This document shows, piece by piece, positions 53,374 to 63,792 of a DNA stretch of 64,000 bases. The stretch's first letter is position 1. The number at the start of each line of letters is the position of its first letter. Origin of the DNA: Acidobacteriaceae bacterium (lineage in GTDB: Bacteria > Acidobacteriota > Terriglobia > Terriglobales > Acidobacteriaceae); the NCBI GenBank assembly GCA_035944135.1, contig DASZBM010000008.1, positions 186,001 to 250,000 of the forward strand, given 5' to 3'. Both the position numbers and the translations under genes were made by a program. Below the pieces are notes generated by a model that did not search any database, was not told the DNA's origin, and worked only from the letters and a program-made list of their open reading frames with translations.

Positions 53374-55080
53374 CTAGGTTGTCACGGCGCCTTCGCTGGC
53401 GCTGCTTACTGAGTTGGCGTATTTGGCGAAGACACCGCGTTTGAAGCGAGGTTCGGGAGCTTTGAAGTTTTTGAGGCGCGACTTCATCTCTTCGTCGGAG
53501 ATATTGAGTGTGAGTTTGTGGTTGGGGATGTCGAAGGTGATGGTGTCGCCTTCGCGGACGGCGGCGATGGGGCCGCCGAGCTGGGCTTCGGGAGCGACGT
53601 GGCCGGCCATGAGGCCGCGCGTGGCGCCGGAGAAGCGGCCGTCGGTGAGCAGCGCGACGGTTTCGCTCAGCTCGGGGATGCCTTTGATGGCGGCGGTGAC
53701 GGCGAGCATCTCGCGCATGCCGGGGCCGCCGCGGGGGCCTTCGTAGCGGATGACGAGGACGTCGTTGGGGTTGATCTTGCCGTGCTCGACAGCGTCGAAC
53801 GCGTCCTGCTCGCGGTCGAAGACACGGGCGGTGCCGGTGTGGTTGAGGCGCTCGTGGCCGGCGACCTTGATGACGCAGCCGTCCGGCGCGAGATTACCGC
53901 GCAGGATGACGAGGCCGCCGGTGGGCTTGAGCGGCTTGTCCCAGTTGTGAATGACGACCTGGCCGGGAGTTTCAACCGCGGCGTCGGCTTCGGCGAAGAG
54001 GTTCTTGCCGCTGACGGTGGGGATGTCTTTCAACGAACCGTGCGCTTTCAGGCGCGCGGCAAGCAGGCGGGAACCGCCGGCGTTCTGGTAATCCGTGGCC
54101 GCGTACTTGCCGCCGGGCGAGAGGTCGCAGATGAAGGGCGTGCGGTCAGAGATCTGGTCGAAGTCTTCGAGCGTGAGGTCGATGCCGAGTTCGTGCGCGA
54201 TGGCCTTGAGATGAAGCACGGCGTTGGTGCTGCCGCCGGATGCGGCGACGGCGGCGATGGCATTGTCGATGGCGTCGCGCGAGAGGATGTCGCGCGGCTT
54301 GACCTGCTTGCGCGCGAGTTCCATGATCATGCGGCCAGCTTCGCGGCTGGCGGCGTGCTTTTCTTTGCTCATGGCCGGTACGCCGGAGAGCTGGATGGGC
54401 GAGATGCCGAGGAACTCGCCGGCCATGGCCATGGTGTTGGCGGTGAACTGGCCGCCACAGGCTCCGGGGCCGGGGCAGGCTGCGGCTTCGACGGCTTCGA
54501 GCTGGTCGTCGTTTATTCGGCCGGCCGCGTGCGAGCCGATGGCTTCGAAGACGGAGAGGATGGTGATCTCTTTGTTGGTGCCATCGGGCTGATGCAGCAC
54601 GCCGGGCGCGATGGAGCCGCCGTAGAGCATGAGGCCGGGGATGTTGAGGCGCGCGAGGGCCATGATGGCGGCAGGCATGTTCTTGTCACATCCAGCTATA
54701 CAAACCAGCCCGTCGAAGGAGTTGGCGCGCGTGACGAGCTCGATCGAGTCGGCGATGACTTCGCGCGAGACGAGCGAGGCCTTCATGCCTTCGGTGCCCA
54801 TGGTGATGCCGTCGTGCACGGTGATGGTGTTGAACTCCATGGGCGTGCCGCCGGCTTCGCGGATGCCTTCTTTCACGGCCTCGGCGACCTGGCGGAGATG
54901 GAAGTTGCAGGGGCCGACCTCGGTCCAGGTGTTGGCGATGCCGATGATGGGCTTGTGCAGGTCTTCTTTGCTGAAGCCGACGGCGCGGAAGTAACTGCGC
55001 GCAGCGGCGCGCGAAGGGCCTTCGGTGAGGACGACGGAGTTTGTTTTGCCTGCGGGGAGATTCTTCGGTGCGTCTGACAC
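53374..55080 (-). CDS. ilvD: Dihydroxy-acid dehydratase
   Basis: Third common step in valine/isoleucine synthesis, iron-sulfur enzyme. 568 residues. Cysteines for the cluster are in GLVCIAGCDKNMPAAIMAL and CPGPGACGGQFTANTMA. The C-terminal part reads VIRYEGPRGGPGMREML and LLTDGRFSGATRG. The start is GTG at 55080 with AAGGAAA upstream. It follows leuD by 18 bp and is followed by 76 bp before the acyltransferase. Confidence 0.97.
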   Translation of the reverse strand: MSDAPKNLPAGKTNSVVLTEGPSRAAARSYFRAVGFSKEDLHKPIIGIANTWTEVGPCNFHLRQVAEAVKEGIREAGGTPMEFNTITVHDGITMGTEGMKASLVSREVIADSIELVTRANSFDGLVCIAGCDKNMPAAIMALARLNIPGLMLYGGSIAPGVLHQPDGTNKEITILSVFEAIGSHAAGRINDDQLEAVEAAACPGPGACGGQFTANTMAMAGEFLGISPIQLSGVPAMSKEKHAASREAGRMIMELARKQVKPRDILSRDAIDNAIAAVAASGGSTNAVLHLKAIAHELGIDLTLEDFDQISDRTPFICDLSPGGKYAATDYQNAGGSRLLAARLKAHGSLKDIPTVSGKNLFAEADAAVETPGQVVIHNWDKPLKPTGGLVILRGNLAPDGCVIKVAGHERLNHTGTARVFDREQDAFDAVEHGKINPNDVLVIRYEGPRGGPGMREMLAVTAAIKGIPELSETVALLTDGRFSGATRGLMAGHVAPEAQLGGPIAAVREGDTITFDIPNHKLTLNISDEEMKSRLKNFKAPEPRFKRGVFAKYANSVSSASEGAVTT

Positions 55081-55098
55081 TTCGATTTTCCTTTTCGA

Positions 55099-55737
55099 CT
55101 ATGCGGCTTCGTTGGCCTTCGGTGCGGACCAGAACTCGTGGTCGTGTTTGGTTTCGAACTTGTTGAGGTCGGCTTCGTGGCGGAGGGTGAGGCCGATGTC
55201 GTCGAGGCCGTTCAGCAGGCAGTATTTGCGGAATGGGTCGATGTCGAAGTGGGCGTGGAAGCCCTGCTCGTCGGTGACGGTCTGGGCTTCGAGGTTGATG
55301 GTGATCAGGTGTTTCGGGTTTGCGGTGCTGCGTTGAATGAGGGTTTCGACTTCGGCGTCGGTGAGCGCGGCGAGGATGATGCCGTTCTTGCCGGCGTTCG
55401 AGAAGAAGATGTCGGCGAAGCTGGGTGCGATGACGGCGCGGAAGCCGTACTGGTTGATGGCCCATGCGGCATGCTCGCGCGAGGAGCCGCAGCCGAAGTT
55501 CTTTTCGGCGATGAGGATCTCGGAGCCCTTGTATTCAGGCTTGTTAAGGATGAAGTCGCGGCGAGGTTCGACATGGTCAGGAATGTCGAGGTTGTAGCGC
55601 CAGTCGTAGAAGAGGAAGTCGCCGTAACCCGTGCGCTCGATGCGCTTGAGGAACTGCTTGGGGATGATTTGGTCCGTGTCGATGTTGGGCAGCGGCAGCG
55701 GGACGGCGGTGGAGGTGAGGATGTTGATGGGTTCCAT
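55099..55737 (-). CDS. leuD: 3-isopropylmalate dehydratase small subunit
   Basis: Partner of LeuC in leucine synthesis. 212 residues, bacterial LeuD length. It has the swivel-domain block NIDTDQIIPKQFLKRIERTG and ILIAEKNFGCGSSREHAAWA. ATG overlaps the leuC stop (TAATG), giving coupled translation of the heterodimer. Confidence 0.97.
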   Translation of the reverse strand: MEPINILTSTAVPLPLPNIDTDQIIPKQFLKRIERTGYGDFLFYDWRYNLDIPDHVEPRRDFILNKPEYKGSEILIAEKNFGCGSSREHAAWAINQYGFRAVIAPSFADIFFSNAGKNGIILAALTDAEVETLIQRSTANPKHLITINLEAQTVTDEQGFHAHFDIDPFRKYCLLNGLDDIGLTLRHEADLNKFETKHDHEFWSAPKANEAA

Positions 55738-57227
55738 TAGCGCGAACCTCCTGGCGCGAGGATCTGGTCTGCGTTGAAGTCTTCCGCGTGCTCATGCTTC
55801 CACTTGCGGATGTCGGTGAGGTGGCCAGTGATGGCGGCGGCTGCGGCCATCTCGGGCGAGAGGAGATGCGTGCGGCCTCCGCGGCCCTGGCGGCCTTCGA
55901 AGTTGCGATTGCTGGTGGAGGCGCAGCGCTCGCCGGGTTGCAGGATGTCGGGGTTCATGCCGAGACACATGCTGCAGCCGGGCTCGCGCCACTCGAAGCC
56001 GGCGGACTTGAAGATCACGTCAAGACCTTCTTCTTCGGCCTGATGCTTCACACGCTGCGAGCCGGGAACGACCATCGCGCGGACGGTTGTCGCGACGTGG
56101 TGACCGCGCACGACCTTGGCGGCGGCGCGGAGATCTTCGATGCGTGCGTTGGTGCAGGAGCCGAGGAAGACGGCGTCGACCTTGATGTCCTCAAGCTTCG
56201 TTCCGGGCTTGAGGTCCATATACTCGAGCGCGCGGGTGAAGGACTTTTTGTCCGCCTCGGTTGGTGCGTCTTCGGGTGAGGGAACTGCGCCGTCAATCGT
56301 AGTGACCATGCCGGGCGACGTGCCCCAGGTCACAGTGGGCACGAGTTTTGTCGCGTCGATGTTGAGTTCGCGGTCGAAGGTCGCGCCATCGTCCGTGACG
56401 AGCGAGCGCCAGTGCTCGACGGCGCGATCCCACGCTTCACCGTTGGGCGAGAAGCGTCGGCCTTTGAGGTAGGCGAAGGTCGTTTCGTCGGGCGCGATCA
56501 TGCCGGCGCGCGCACCTGCTTCGATGGACATGTTGCAGATGGTCATGCGGCCTTCCATCGAGAGAGCGCGGATGGCTGAGCCGGCGTACTCGATGACGTA
56601 GCCTGTGGCGCCGTCGGTGCCGATGCGGCCAATGATGTCGAGGATGATGTCCTTCGCGGTGACGCCGAAGGGAAGCTCGCCCTCGACGTTGATGCGGAAG
56701 GTCTTTGGCTCTGACTGCGGCAAGGTCTGAGTGGCCATCACGTGTTCTACTTCGCTCGTTCCGATCCCAAATGCGAGCGCACCGAAGGCTCCGTGTGTCG
56801 AAGTGTGCGAGTCGCCGCAGACGATGGTCATGCCGGGTTTGGTTGCGCCCAGTTCGGGGCCGATCATGTGCACGATGCCCTGGCCGGGGTCCTGCACGTC
56901 GAAGAACTCGATGCCGAACTCTTTGCAGTTTTTGCGCAACGCGTTGACCTGTGCGGCGGAGATCTGATCGGCGATGACGAGACGGTCGTGCGCAGACGTG
57001 GTGGGCACGTTGTGATCGACCGTGGCGATGTGGCGATCAGGGCGGCGCAACTTGCGGCCGGCCAGGCGCAGGCCATCGAACGCTTGCGGCGAAGTGACCT
57101 CGTGTACGAGTTGGAGGTCGATGTAGAGGATGGTCGGCTCGCCTTCGGGCTCGGCCACGATGTGGTTTCGCCAGACCTTTTCAAACATCGTTTGGGGTTT
57201 TTGGTTGGTGCTGGAGTTCGTGTTCAT
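55737..57227 (-). CDS. leuC: 3-isopropylmalate dehydratase large subunit
   Basis: Iron-sulfur isomerase of 2- to 3-isopropylmalate, with LeuD. 496 residues. Cluster cysteines in [15 protein letters not shown] and [12 protein letters not shown]; also [21 protein letters not shown] and [11 protein letters not shown]. The start is taken at ATG 57227 (MNTNSSTNQ), with MFEKVWR at 57188 as alternative; the reading frame upstream is not family-like. It follows the hypothetical secreted protein by 16 bp. Confidence 0.96.
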   Translation of the reverse strand: MNTNSSTNQKPQTMFEKVWRNHIVAEPEGEPTILYIDLQLVHEVTSPQAFDGLRLAGRKLRRPDRHIATVDHNVPTTSAHDRLVIADQISAAQVNALRKNCKEFGIEFFDVQDPGQGIVHMIGPELGATKPGMTIVCGDSHTSTHGAFGALAFGIGTSEVEHVMATQTLPQSEPKTFRINVEGELPFGVTAKDIILDIIGRIGTDGATGYVIEYAGSAIRALSMEGRMTICNMSIEAGARAGMIAPDETTFAYLKGRRFSPNGEAWDRAVEHWRSLVTDDGATFDRELNIDATKLVPTVTWGTSPGMVTTIDGAVPSPEDAPTEADKKSFTRALEYMDLKPGTKLEDIKVDAVFLGSCTNARIEDLRAAAKVVRGHHVATTVRAMVVPGSQRVKHQAEEEGLDVIFKSAGFEWREPGCSMCLGMNPDILQPGERCASTSNRNFEGRQGRGGRTHLLSPEMAAAAAITGHLTDIRKWKHEHAEDFNADQILAPGGSR

Positions 57228-57243
57228 GGTTCTCGACCTGGAT

Positions 57244-58014
57244 TCAGTTGCGTGGTTTGAGTTGCGTGCTGCGCGCGGGCTGATCATCCTGCGCGGTGGT
57301 GTCGGGTTGCGGAGCGATGGTGTTGGCTCCGACGAGAGACGGCGAGAGCTCGTGCGGCGCGCCGTTGGGCTCGACGAGTAGCGTGTGCTCTATGTGCGGA
57401 ACCAGACGATGCGCGGCGGCGAGGCGTGCGTCCCAGTGCGAGATGGTCTCGGTGAACGCAATGGGCAGATCGTCGGGGCTGAGCTCGCGGTTGGGATAGA
57501 GCCAGAGGTCGTACCTGGCGGCGGCTTCGTCCGTAGTGTGGGACTCGGCTGACCAGGTCACGCCGGCGAAGATCACGAGCGGGTGAGGTGTCCCGAGATC
57601 AACCCAGAGCAAGCCGTGCGCGGCGCAGAAGTCAGGAACGCAACCGTCGATGGTGAGATAGCGATTGCCTTGTGCGGTCACGGTGCCGTAGCGCGAGAGG
57701 AAGAGCGGGATGACGGCATCGAGCGGTGGATTGCGGTCTGGGTCAGGCCCCCACATCGCTTGCCGCTGGTTGAAATCGTCGGAGAGCAGCGTATGGAACC
57801 GTGCGTCGTAGCGAAGGTCGCTGGCGCGGCCGATCGGCTCGGGCTTCGCGAAGGACCATAGCCATTGCAGGCTGTCGGTGGGCTTCACGGGACCTCGCGC
57901 GGGATTGTGCGGCGGTGTCGCGACGAGAGTGTCGGAACTTGTGATCTGCGAGCGCATTGCCGCGGCTGCCGTGAGGAGCAGCGCGAAGGCGGCGAGTTGG
58001 AGTGTGCGGCGCAT
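57244..58014 (-). CDS. Secreted hypothetical protein in the leu cluster
   Basis: 256 residues with a signal peptide (about 5-22). The mature part is polar with two Cys in [19 protein letters not shown] and several Trp; no family recognised. Its neighbours are tight: 11 bp from leuB and 16 bp to leuC. It has no obvious part in leucine synthesis, so it is a passenger or has a role under the same control. Confidence 0.72.
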   Translation of the reverse strand: MRRTLQLAAFALLLTAAAAMRSQITSSDTLVATPPHNPARGPVKPTDSLQWLWSFAKPEPIGRASDLRYDARFHTLLSDDFNQRQAMWGPDPDRNPPLDAVIPLFLSRYGTVTAQGNRYLTIDGCVPDFCAAHGLLWVDLGTPHPLVIFAGVTWSAESHTTDEAAARYDLWLYPNRELSPDDLPIAFTETISHWDARLAAAHRLVPHIEHTLLVEPNGAPHELSPSLVGANTIAPQPDTTAQDDQPARSTQLKPRN

Positions 58015-58025
58015 TGCTGGATGGT

Positions 58026-59129
58026 CTAGACGGCGTGGAGCGATTGTTGTTTATCGATGGATTGGGCCAGTGCTTCGTGTACGAGCTTGCCCATCTCGTG
58101 AGTGGTGACATTGGCACCTGTGCTGCCGCGCGCAATATCCGACGTGCGGTGCCCGGCGGCGAGGACCTTGTCGACGGCGACCTCAATCGCGCGCGCGTCC
58201 TCCTCGAGATTGGCGGAATGGCGGAGCAACATCGCGGCAGTGAGGATCGCGCCGAGCGGATTGGCCTTGCCCTGACCGGCGATGTCGGGCGCGGAACCAT
58301 GCACGGGCTCGTACAGATTGACCTTTCCGCCGAGCGTAGCGGAGGGGAGCATGCCGAGCGATCCCGTGATGATGCCGGACTCATCGGAGAGAATGTCGCC
58401 GAACAGATTTTCGGTGAGCACGACATCGAAGTTGCGCGGGATATTCATCAGGTGCATCGCCATTGAATCGACGAGCTGGTGCTCGACGGTGACGTCGGGG
58501 TATTCGGCCTTGAGCTCGTCGATGGTCGCGCGCCAAAGCTGCGAGCACTCGAGCACGTTGGCCTTGTCCACCTGCGTGAGCTTCTTGCGGCGCTTGCGTG
58601 CGAGCTCAAAGGCAATGCGGCCAACGCGGATGACCTCATCTTTGGTGTAGCGCATCGTGTTGATGGCCTCACCGGTCTCTTTGTTCCACCAGCGCGGCTG
58701 GCCGAAGTAAAGGCCGCCGAGAAGTTCGCGGACGAAGAGGATGTCGACGCCTTTGGTGACCTCGGGGCGAAGCGGAGAATTATCGCCCAGCGCGGCGAAC
58801 GCGAGACAAGGGCGCAGATTCGCGAAGCCGCCGAGCGCCTGTCGAATCTGTAGCAGGCCGGCCTCCGGGCGCTTGTCCGGCGTGAGGTGGTTGAACTTGT
58901 TGTCGCCGACGGCACCGAGGAGAACGGCGTCGGACTCGAGGCAGATGTCGATGGTCTGCTGCGGCAGGGGTGTACCTGCCGCGGTGATGGCGACGCCGCC
59001 GATCTGCGCTTCGGGGAAGGTGAACTCGTGGCCGCCGAATTCTGCGACGGCTTTGAGGATATTGACAGCTTCGCGAGTGACCTCGGGGCCGATGCCGTCT
59101 CCGGCGAGGATAGCGATTTTTAACTTCAT
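58026..59129 (-). CDS. leuB: 3-isopropylmalate dehydrogenase
   Basis: NAD-dependent oxidation and decarboxylation in leucine synthesis. 367 residues. Key blocks: ILAGDGIGPEVTREAVNILKA at the start, the metal/substrate Arg region LLQIRQALGGFANLRPCL, and NLFGDILSDESGIITGSLGM. GAGGA lies upstream of the ATG. It is 130 bp after leuA; that interval holds a REP-like palindrome. Confidence 0.97.
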   Translation of the reverse strand: MKLKIAILAGDGIGPEVTREAVNILKAVAEFGGHEFTFPEAQIGGVAITAAGTPLPQQTIDICLESDAVLLGAVGDNKFNHLTPDKRPEAGLLQIRQALGGFANLRPCLAFAALGDNSPLRPEVTKGVDILFVRELLGGLYFGQPRWWNKETGEAINTMRYTKDEVIRVGRIAFELARKRRKKLTQVDKANVLECSQLWRATIDELKAEYPDVTVEHQLVDSMAMHLMNIPRNFDVVLTENLFGDILSDESGIITGSLGMLPSATLGGKVNLYEPVHGSAPDIAGQGKANPLGAILTAAMLLRHSANLEEDARAIEVAVDKVLAAGHRTSDIARGSTGANVTTHEMGKLVHEALAQSIDKQQSLHAV

Positions 59130-59152
59130 GGGTTCCTCAACGGGTGCTGGAA

Positions 59153-59180
59153 GAGAAGCAGTTTCCCTTCGGGAATGACA
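59153..59180. repeat. REP-like short palindrome between leuA and leuB
   Basis: GAGAAGCAG then TTCCC TTC GGGAA (59163-59175) and TGACA. It shares its start and end with the element inside ilvB (50445-50485). It sits 130 bp downstream of the short LeuA's stop codon, where a regulatory domain would be encoded in full-length leuA. Confidence 0.5.
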
Positions 59181-59259
59181 GAAAGAAAAGCAACAGCGAA
59201 GGCGAAAGCATTGACGCTAAGGGCGCAACGACCGCGAAGATGCGCCACGACCATTTGGG

Positions 59260-60438
<1,179 letters not shown>

Positions 60439-60458
60439 GGCCGGTGACCTTTCCGTTG

Positions 60459-60471
60459 TTATTCAGCATAA
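60459..60471. promoter_or_regulatory. Candidate LysR binding site (T-N11-A) upstream of leuA
   Basis: TTATTCAGCATAA is an inverted repeat (TTAT / ATAA) that fits the T-N11-A core of LysR-family sites. It lies in the 133-bp divergent interval between leuA and the LysR gene. Binding by that regulator is inferred from position only. Confidence 0.45.
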
Positions 60472-60571
60472 CCTGCCCTTATGATGGTGCAGCGATGTAT
60501 TCGTACTTCTAATGCCTCTATAGCCCACAGTTGCAGGCGTAAGTGGCCGACAAAGAAGGATAAGGACTGGG

Positions 60572-61492
60572 ATGGATCTCTTTCAACTGGAGACGTTTCT
60601 GGCAGTGGCGGAGGAACGCAGCTTCTCGCGGGCGGCGGCACGTTTACATAGGACGCAGCCCGCCGTGAGCCAGGTTATCGCGAAGCTGGAGTCCGAGCTG
60701 GGCGAGACCCTGCTGGAGCGTAGTTCGCGCGACGGAACCCTGACCGACGCCGGCGAGGTCCTGAAGGAATATGCGCAAAAGATGCTGAACCTGCGCTCCG
60801 ATGCCAGTGCGGCCCTGGCAGACCTCCGATCGATGCACACTGGGAAACTGACGCTGGCCGCGAATGAGTACACCTGCCTGTATCTGTTGCCGCTGATTCA
60901 TGCCTTCCGGCGCGAGCATCCGCGGGTGAAGGTAGCCGTCCAGCGAACACTGGCCAGCCGCGTATCGGATGAGGTCCTTCAGCATGCGGTCGACATGGGC
61001 GTGGTCAGCTTCCGGCCGGAAGATCCCCAGGTGCGCTCGATAGCGGTCTATCGCGATGAGCTGGTGTGCGTGGTGAGTCCGTCGCATCCACTCGCGAAGG
61101 CTGGAAAGGCGACGCTGCAGCGGCTCGGACGCGAGAGCTTCGTTGCGCATAACGTGCCCTCGCCACTGCGGCAGAAGGTGATTGCGGCGTTCAAGCGGCA
61201 CAAGCAGCCGCTGAAGATGGAGGTCGAGCTGCCGAGCCTGGACGCCATCAAACGATTTGTTCAGCAGGGAGACGGCGTCGCGCTCGTCCCCAAGCTGACT
61301 GTAGAGAGCGAGCTGGAAAACGGCGCCCTGGTGGGCATTGCCGTTCCTGAGCTTCCGCTGGAGCGCCGGCTCCGGTTGGTACTGCGCAGACAGGCGACCC
61401 TCTCCCATGCAGCCCAGGCCTTCCTGCGCCTCGTGGAGGGGCATGCACAGGAGCACGGCGACCCCTTCTGCTTCATCACGGAACGGGCTTGA
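60572..61492 (+). CDS. LysR-family transcriptional regulator
   Basis: 306 residues. The N-terminal winged helix reads DLFQLETFLAVAEERSFSRA and AARLHRTQPAVSQVIAKLE; the rest is a periplasmic-binding-protein-like effector domain. It is divergent from leuA, a classic arrangement for a regulator that controls the neighbour. The effector could be an intermediate of leucine synthesis; this is inference. Confidence 0.92.
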   Translation: MDLFQLETFLAVAEERSFSRAAARLHRTQPAVSQVIAKLESELGETLLERSSRDGTLTDAGEVLKEYAQKMLNLRSDASAALADLRSMHTGKLTLAANEYTCLYLLPLIHAFRREHPRVKVAVQRTLASRVSDEVLQHAVDMGVVSFRPEDPQVRSIAVYRDELVCVVSPSHPLAKAGKATLQRLGRESFVAHNVPSPLRQKVIAAFKRHKQPLKMEVELPSLDAIKRFVQQGDGVALVPKLTVESELENGALVGIAVPELPLERRLRLVLRRQATLSHAAQAFLRLVEGHAQEHGDPFCFITERA

Positions 61493-61635
61493 TCTCCAGC
61501 GGGGTTTGGACCCGCAAAAATTCAGATCTGCTCTTTGGAACCATTTGCGCGGGCAGTCGTCTCTATGGTGTAGTCGGTGCGCGCCGCCGATTTGGGCCCG
61601 ACCTGGCGCACTTTCGCAGAAAGCGAGTGTGAGGT

Positions 61636-62133
61636 ATGACAAGCAAAAGGAACATATTGGTTCGCTCGGCCGTGCTTGCGTGTGGACTGAGTATTGCGGC
61701 GGCAGGCGCTGCTGTCGCGCAGGATCAGACGCCACCGCCTCCTCCGCAGGGCCAGATGGGACCGCCTAATGGCGGCGGACCTCGCGGCGGCATGATGGAT
61801 CCCGGTCGCCGGGCAGAGCGAATGAAGCACGAGCTGAACCTGACGGACGATCAGACATCGCAGGTGAAGACCATCCTCGAAGACAGCCGTACGAAGATGG
61901 AAGCCTTACGCTCGAATTCGTCGCTCTCGCAGGATGATCGGCGCTCGCAGGCGATGTCGCTCCGCAAGGCGGAGAACGACAAGATCGAGGCGCTGTTAAC
62001 GCCGGATCAGAAGACGAAATTTGCGACGATGCAGCAACAGATGCGCGATCGCATGCGGAATGGAGGACCCGAGGGGGCACCCGCCGGAGGACCGCCACCT
62101 CCGCCTCCGCCGCCACCTCGGCCGCAAAGTTAA
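61636..62133 (+). CDS. Spy/CpxP-like periplasmic LTxxQ protein
   Basis: 165 residues with signal peptide (about 9-29, ending VAQ). The mature part is helical, very polar, and carries two LTxxQ motifs (LTDDQ and LTPDQ), as in Spy/CpxP periplasmic chaperones. The C terminus is Gly/Pro-rich with a Pro run. The gene is preceded by GTGAGGT and followed by a hairpin. Probably periplasmic stress or assembly factor; unproven. Confidence 0.78.
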   Translation: MTSKRNILVRSAVLACGLSIAAAGAAVAQDQTPPPPPQGQMGPPNGGGPRGGMMDPGRRAERMKHELNLTDDQTSQVKTILEDSRTKMEALRSNSSLSQDDRRSQAMSLRKAENDKIEALLTPDQKTKFATMQQQMRDRMRNGGPEGAPAGGPPPPPPPPPRPQS

Positions 62134-62147
62134 GTCACGAACCATCA

Positions 62148-62171
62148 GTGGGCGCGGAGCAATCCGCGCCC
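62148..62171 (+). terminator. Hairpin after the LTxxQ protein gene
   Basis: TGGGCGCGGA (62148-62157) and TCCGCGCCCA (62162-62171) with a GCAA tetraloop, 14 bases after the stop. The U tract is weak, so it may act as terminator or RNA stabiliser. Confidence 0.6.
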
Positions 62172-62224
62172 ATTCGCTTGCTGCAGAGCTGTGGAAAGAA
62201 GGGGCCTTGCAGTTCAGTCGGCGT

Positions 62225-62239
62225 TTGTACAGGTACAAT
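62225..62239 (+). promoter_or_regulatory. Palindrome with -10-like TACAAT before the barrel gene
   Basis: TTGTACAGGTACAA (62225-62238) is a 14-bp palindrome with two central bases. It overlaps TACAAT (62234-62239), which resembles a -10 hexamer; a weak TTCAGT at 62212-62217 could be the -35. It could be an operator overlapping a promoter for the gene at 62340. Confidence 0.4.
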
Positions 62240-62339
62240 TAGGCATCAGAGCGCCCCACGACCCGCTGGCAATTCGTCTTCGGGACGGCCGATTCGGACC
62301 GGGGAGAAGTGCTCGATTGGTGAAGGGGTTTCGCTACGC

Positions 62340-62942
62340 ATGAAGAAAATGATGTTGCTGGGCGCTCTGCTGCTGGGTTTTGTTACCGCAGGACATGCGC
62401 AGGAGAGCCGGCAGGATGCCAGTATCAGCTTTACGGGAGTCGTGGCTCCTGACGTGAACGGACTCAGCGTCTTCCCGATGCATACGACGATGACAGGTGG
62501 CGCACTAGTCAGCTACCGCTACATGCTGACGCCGCGCAGCGCCCTCGAGCTCAACTACTCGTTCGCGCAGAATACGATCCGCTACAACAGCGTCAGCGGC
62601 TACAGCGGCTTCGTGCACACTCGGCAGGAGGAGGCCACTGGCGCCTACGTTTATTCCCGAACCTATGGACGCTTCAACCCCTTCGTCGAGGCCGGCGTGG
62701 GTGGAATGATCTTCACGCCGATTAAGGACAACGGGACCTCAAACCTCGACACCAAGCAGAACACGAATATCGGCGGCCTGTTCGGCGGCGGTCTGGCGTA
62801 TGAGCTGAGCCCGAGCTTTGATATCCGTGTGGAGTATCGCGGATTCGTCACCAAGGCTCCAGACTTTGGTTATCCAAACTGGAAGACGAACCGCTATTAC
62901 GTCAACCAAACACCGGCAATTGGCATCGCGTACCACTTCTAA
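62340..62942 (+). CDS. Small outer-membrane beta-barrel protein
   Basis: 200 residues with signal peptide (about 4-20, ending GHAQ). Strands alternate with turns, ending with the classical C-terminal Phe (YHF) required for BAM-dependent insertion. It resembles OmpA/OmpW-type small barrels of acidobacteria (FNPFVEAGVGGMIFTPI). Function unknown. The start ATG at 62340 is used because the signal peptide begins there; the longer frame is not. It has a strong terminator behind it. Confidence 0.82.
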   Translation: MKKMMLLGALLLGFVTAGHAQESRQDASISFTGVVAPDVNGLSVFPMHTTMTGGALVSYRYMLTPRSALELNYSFAQNTIRYNSVSGYSGFVHTRQEEATGAYVYSRTYGRFNPFVEAGVGGMIFTPIKDNGTSNLDTKQNTNIGGLFGGGLAYELSPSFDIRVEYRGFVTKAPDFGYPNWKTNRYYVNQTPAIGIAYHF

Positions 62943-62984
62943 GAGACAAGAGAACAGAGATTCTCGGATGTAGCTTCGCTACAA

Positions 62985-63018
62985 AGAAAGGCCCGGCACT
63001 CGCCGGGCCTTTCTTTTT
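62985..63018. terminator. Strong intrinsic terminator between two convergent barrel genes
   Basis: A 13-bp stem AGAAAGGCCCGGC (62985-62997) / GCCGGGCCTTTCT (63002-63014), loop ACTC, followed by TTTT. It can serve both directions. Confidence 0.9.
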
Positions 63019-63054
63019 GGTTTCCGATATCTAATCTTCTGATCTCTTGCTGAC

Positions 63055-63675
63055 TCAGCGGCTCATCTTGAAAGGGCCCTTTGCCGGAAAGTGGTAAGCC
63101 GCACCGAATGTAAAAAAATAAGGCGATAGGCCGTCCGGCAGCTCCTGGTCATGCGCGAACCAGTGCTGGTATTCGAAATCGGCGCGCAGGTTGATGCGGT
63201 TCTTGAATCGGTAGTCCACGCCACCGCCGAACGCGACGAGATTGTAGGCGATGTTGTCGATGTAGGTTTCGATTCCGCCCGGAATAAAGATCTGATGCGC
63301 GGGGAAATTGACCACTCCGCGGCCGTAGAGCCCTTTGCCGTATGGCACCAGCCGACCACGATAGTAGTGCCGCAAATAGCGGCCGCCGATCTCGTACGTG
63401 TGTTCGGAGAAGTGGTTGCTGGGAACGAGTGGATCGGGGTTGGGATCCTTGGCGTAGTGGAAATCGCCCTCGAGGCCGTAGTGGCCCAGCAGATCATAGT
63501 CAGCGTAGAAGGCGAAACCTCCAATGTTGTTCGGGACGTAATCGGAGTGCGCAAGTGTGTATCCGGCGCCGAGTTGTAGATCCGCCAGGCGGCTCGCAGT
63601 AGCGGATGCCTGGGCGTGGGCGGAACGGGAAATGACCAGGGCCGCTAGGAAGGGAAGAAGAAGTAAGCGCTTCAA
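63055..63675 (-). CDS. Small outer-membrane beta-barrel protein
   Basis: 206 residues with signal peptide (about 4-22, ending AHAQ). Strand pattern includes GLEGDFHYAKDPNPDPL and a C-terminal part GLSPYFFTFGAAYHF. It begins with TTG (63675); GGAG lies about 10 bases upstream. It is similar in its ending to the next barrel gene (63793-64000), so they look like tandem paralogues. Function unknown. Confidence 0.8.
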   Translation of the reverse strand: MKRLLLLPFLAALVISRSAHAQASATASRLADLQLGAGYTLAHSDYVPNNIGGFAFYADYDLLGHYGLEGDFHYAKDPNPDPLVPSNHFSEHTYEIGGRYLRHYYRGRLVPYGKGLYGRGVVNFPAHQIFIPGGIETYIDNIAYNLVAFGGGVDYRFKNRINLRADFEYQHWFAHDQELPDGLSPYFFTFGAAYHFPAKGPFKMSR

Positions 63676-63738
63676 CAGAAGAGGCTCCGTGGGGCTCCGT
63701 AGAGCCGCGAGAGTGTGTCCCTGAACCCGATTGGACGC

Positions 63739-63769
63739 GCAAAAATGCCCTGAGGTCTCTCAGGGCATT
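63739..63769 (-). terminator. Intrinsic terminator of the partial barrel gene
   Basis: An 11-bp stem AATGCCCTGAG (63744-63754) / CTCAGGGCATT (63759-63769), loop GTCT, followed on the minus strand by TTTTT (63743-63739). It lies 24 bp from the stop of the gene at 63793. Confidence 0.85.
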
Positions 63770-63792
63770 CAAGGTTGGTAATTTAGGTGACT

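Noticed and set aside
53518-55077. 519-residue open frame antisense to ilvD
   Set aside because: It mirrors ilvD in a high-GC region, is Gly/Asp/Val-rich without domains, and ilvD itself is fully recognisable.
59130-59259. Frameshifted remainder of a full-length leuA
   Set aside because: No frame in these 130 bp resembles the regulatory domain, and the interval is too short for it. The short form is taken as real.
60439-60571. Leucine leader peptide, T-box or riboswitch before leuA
   Set aside because: No Leu-rich short frame, no T-box sequence and no terminator hairpin seen; a LysR site is more likely.
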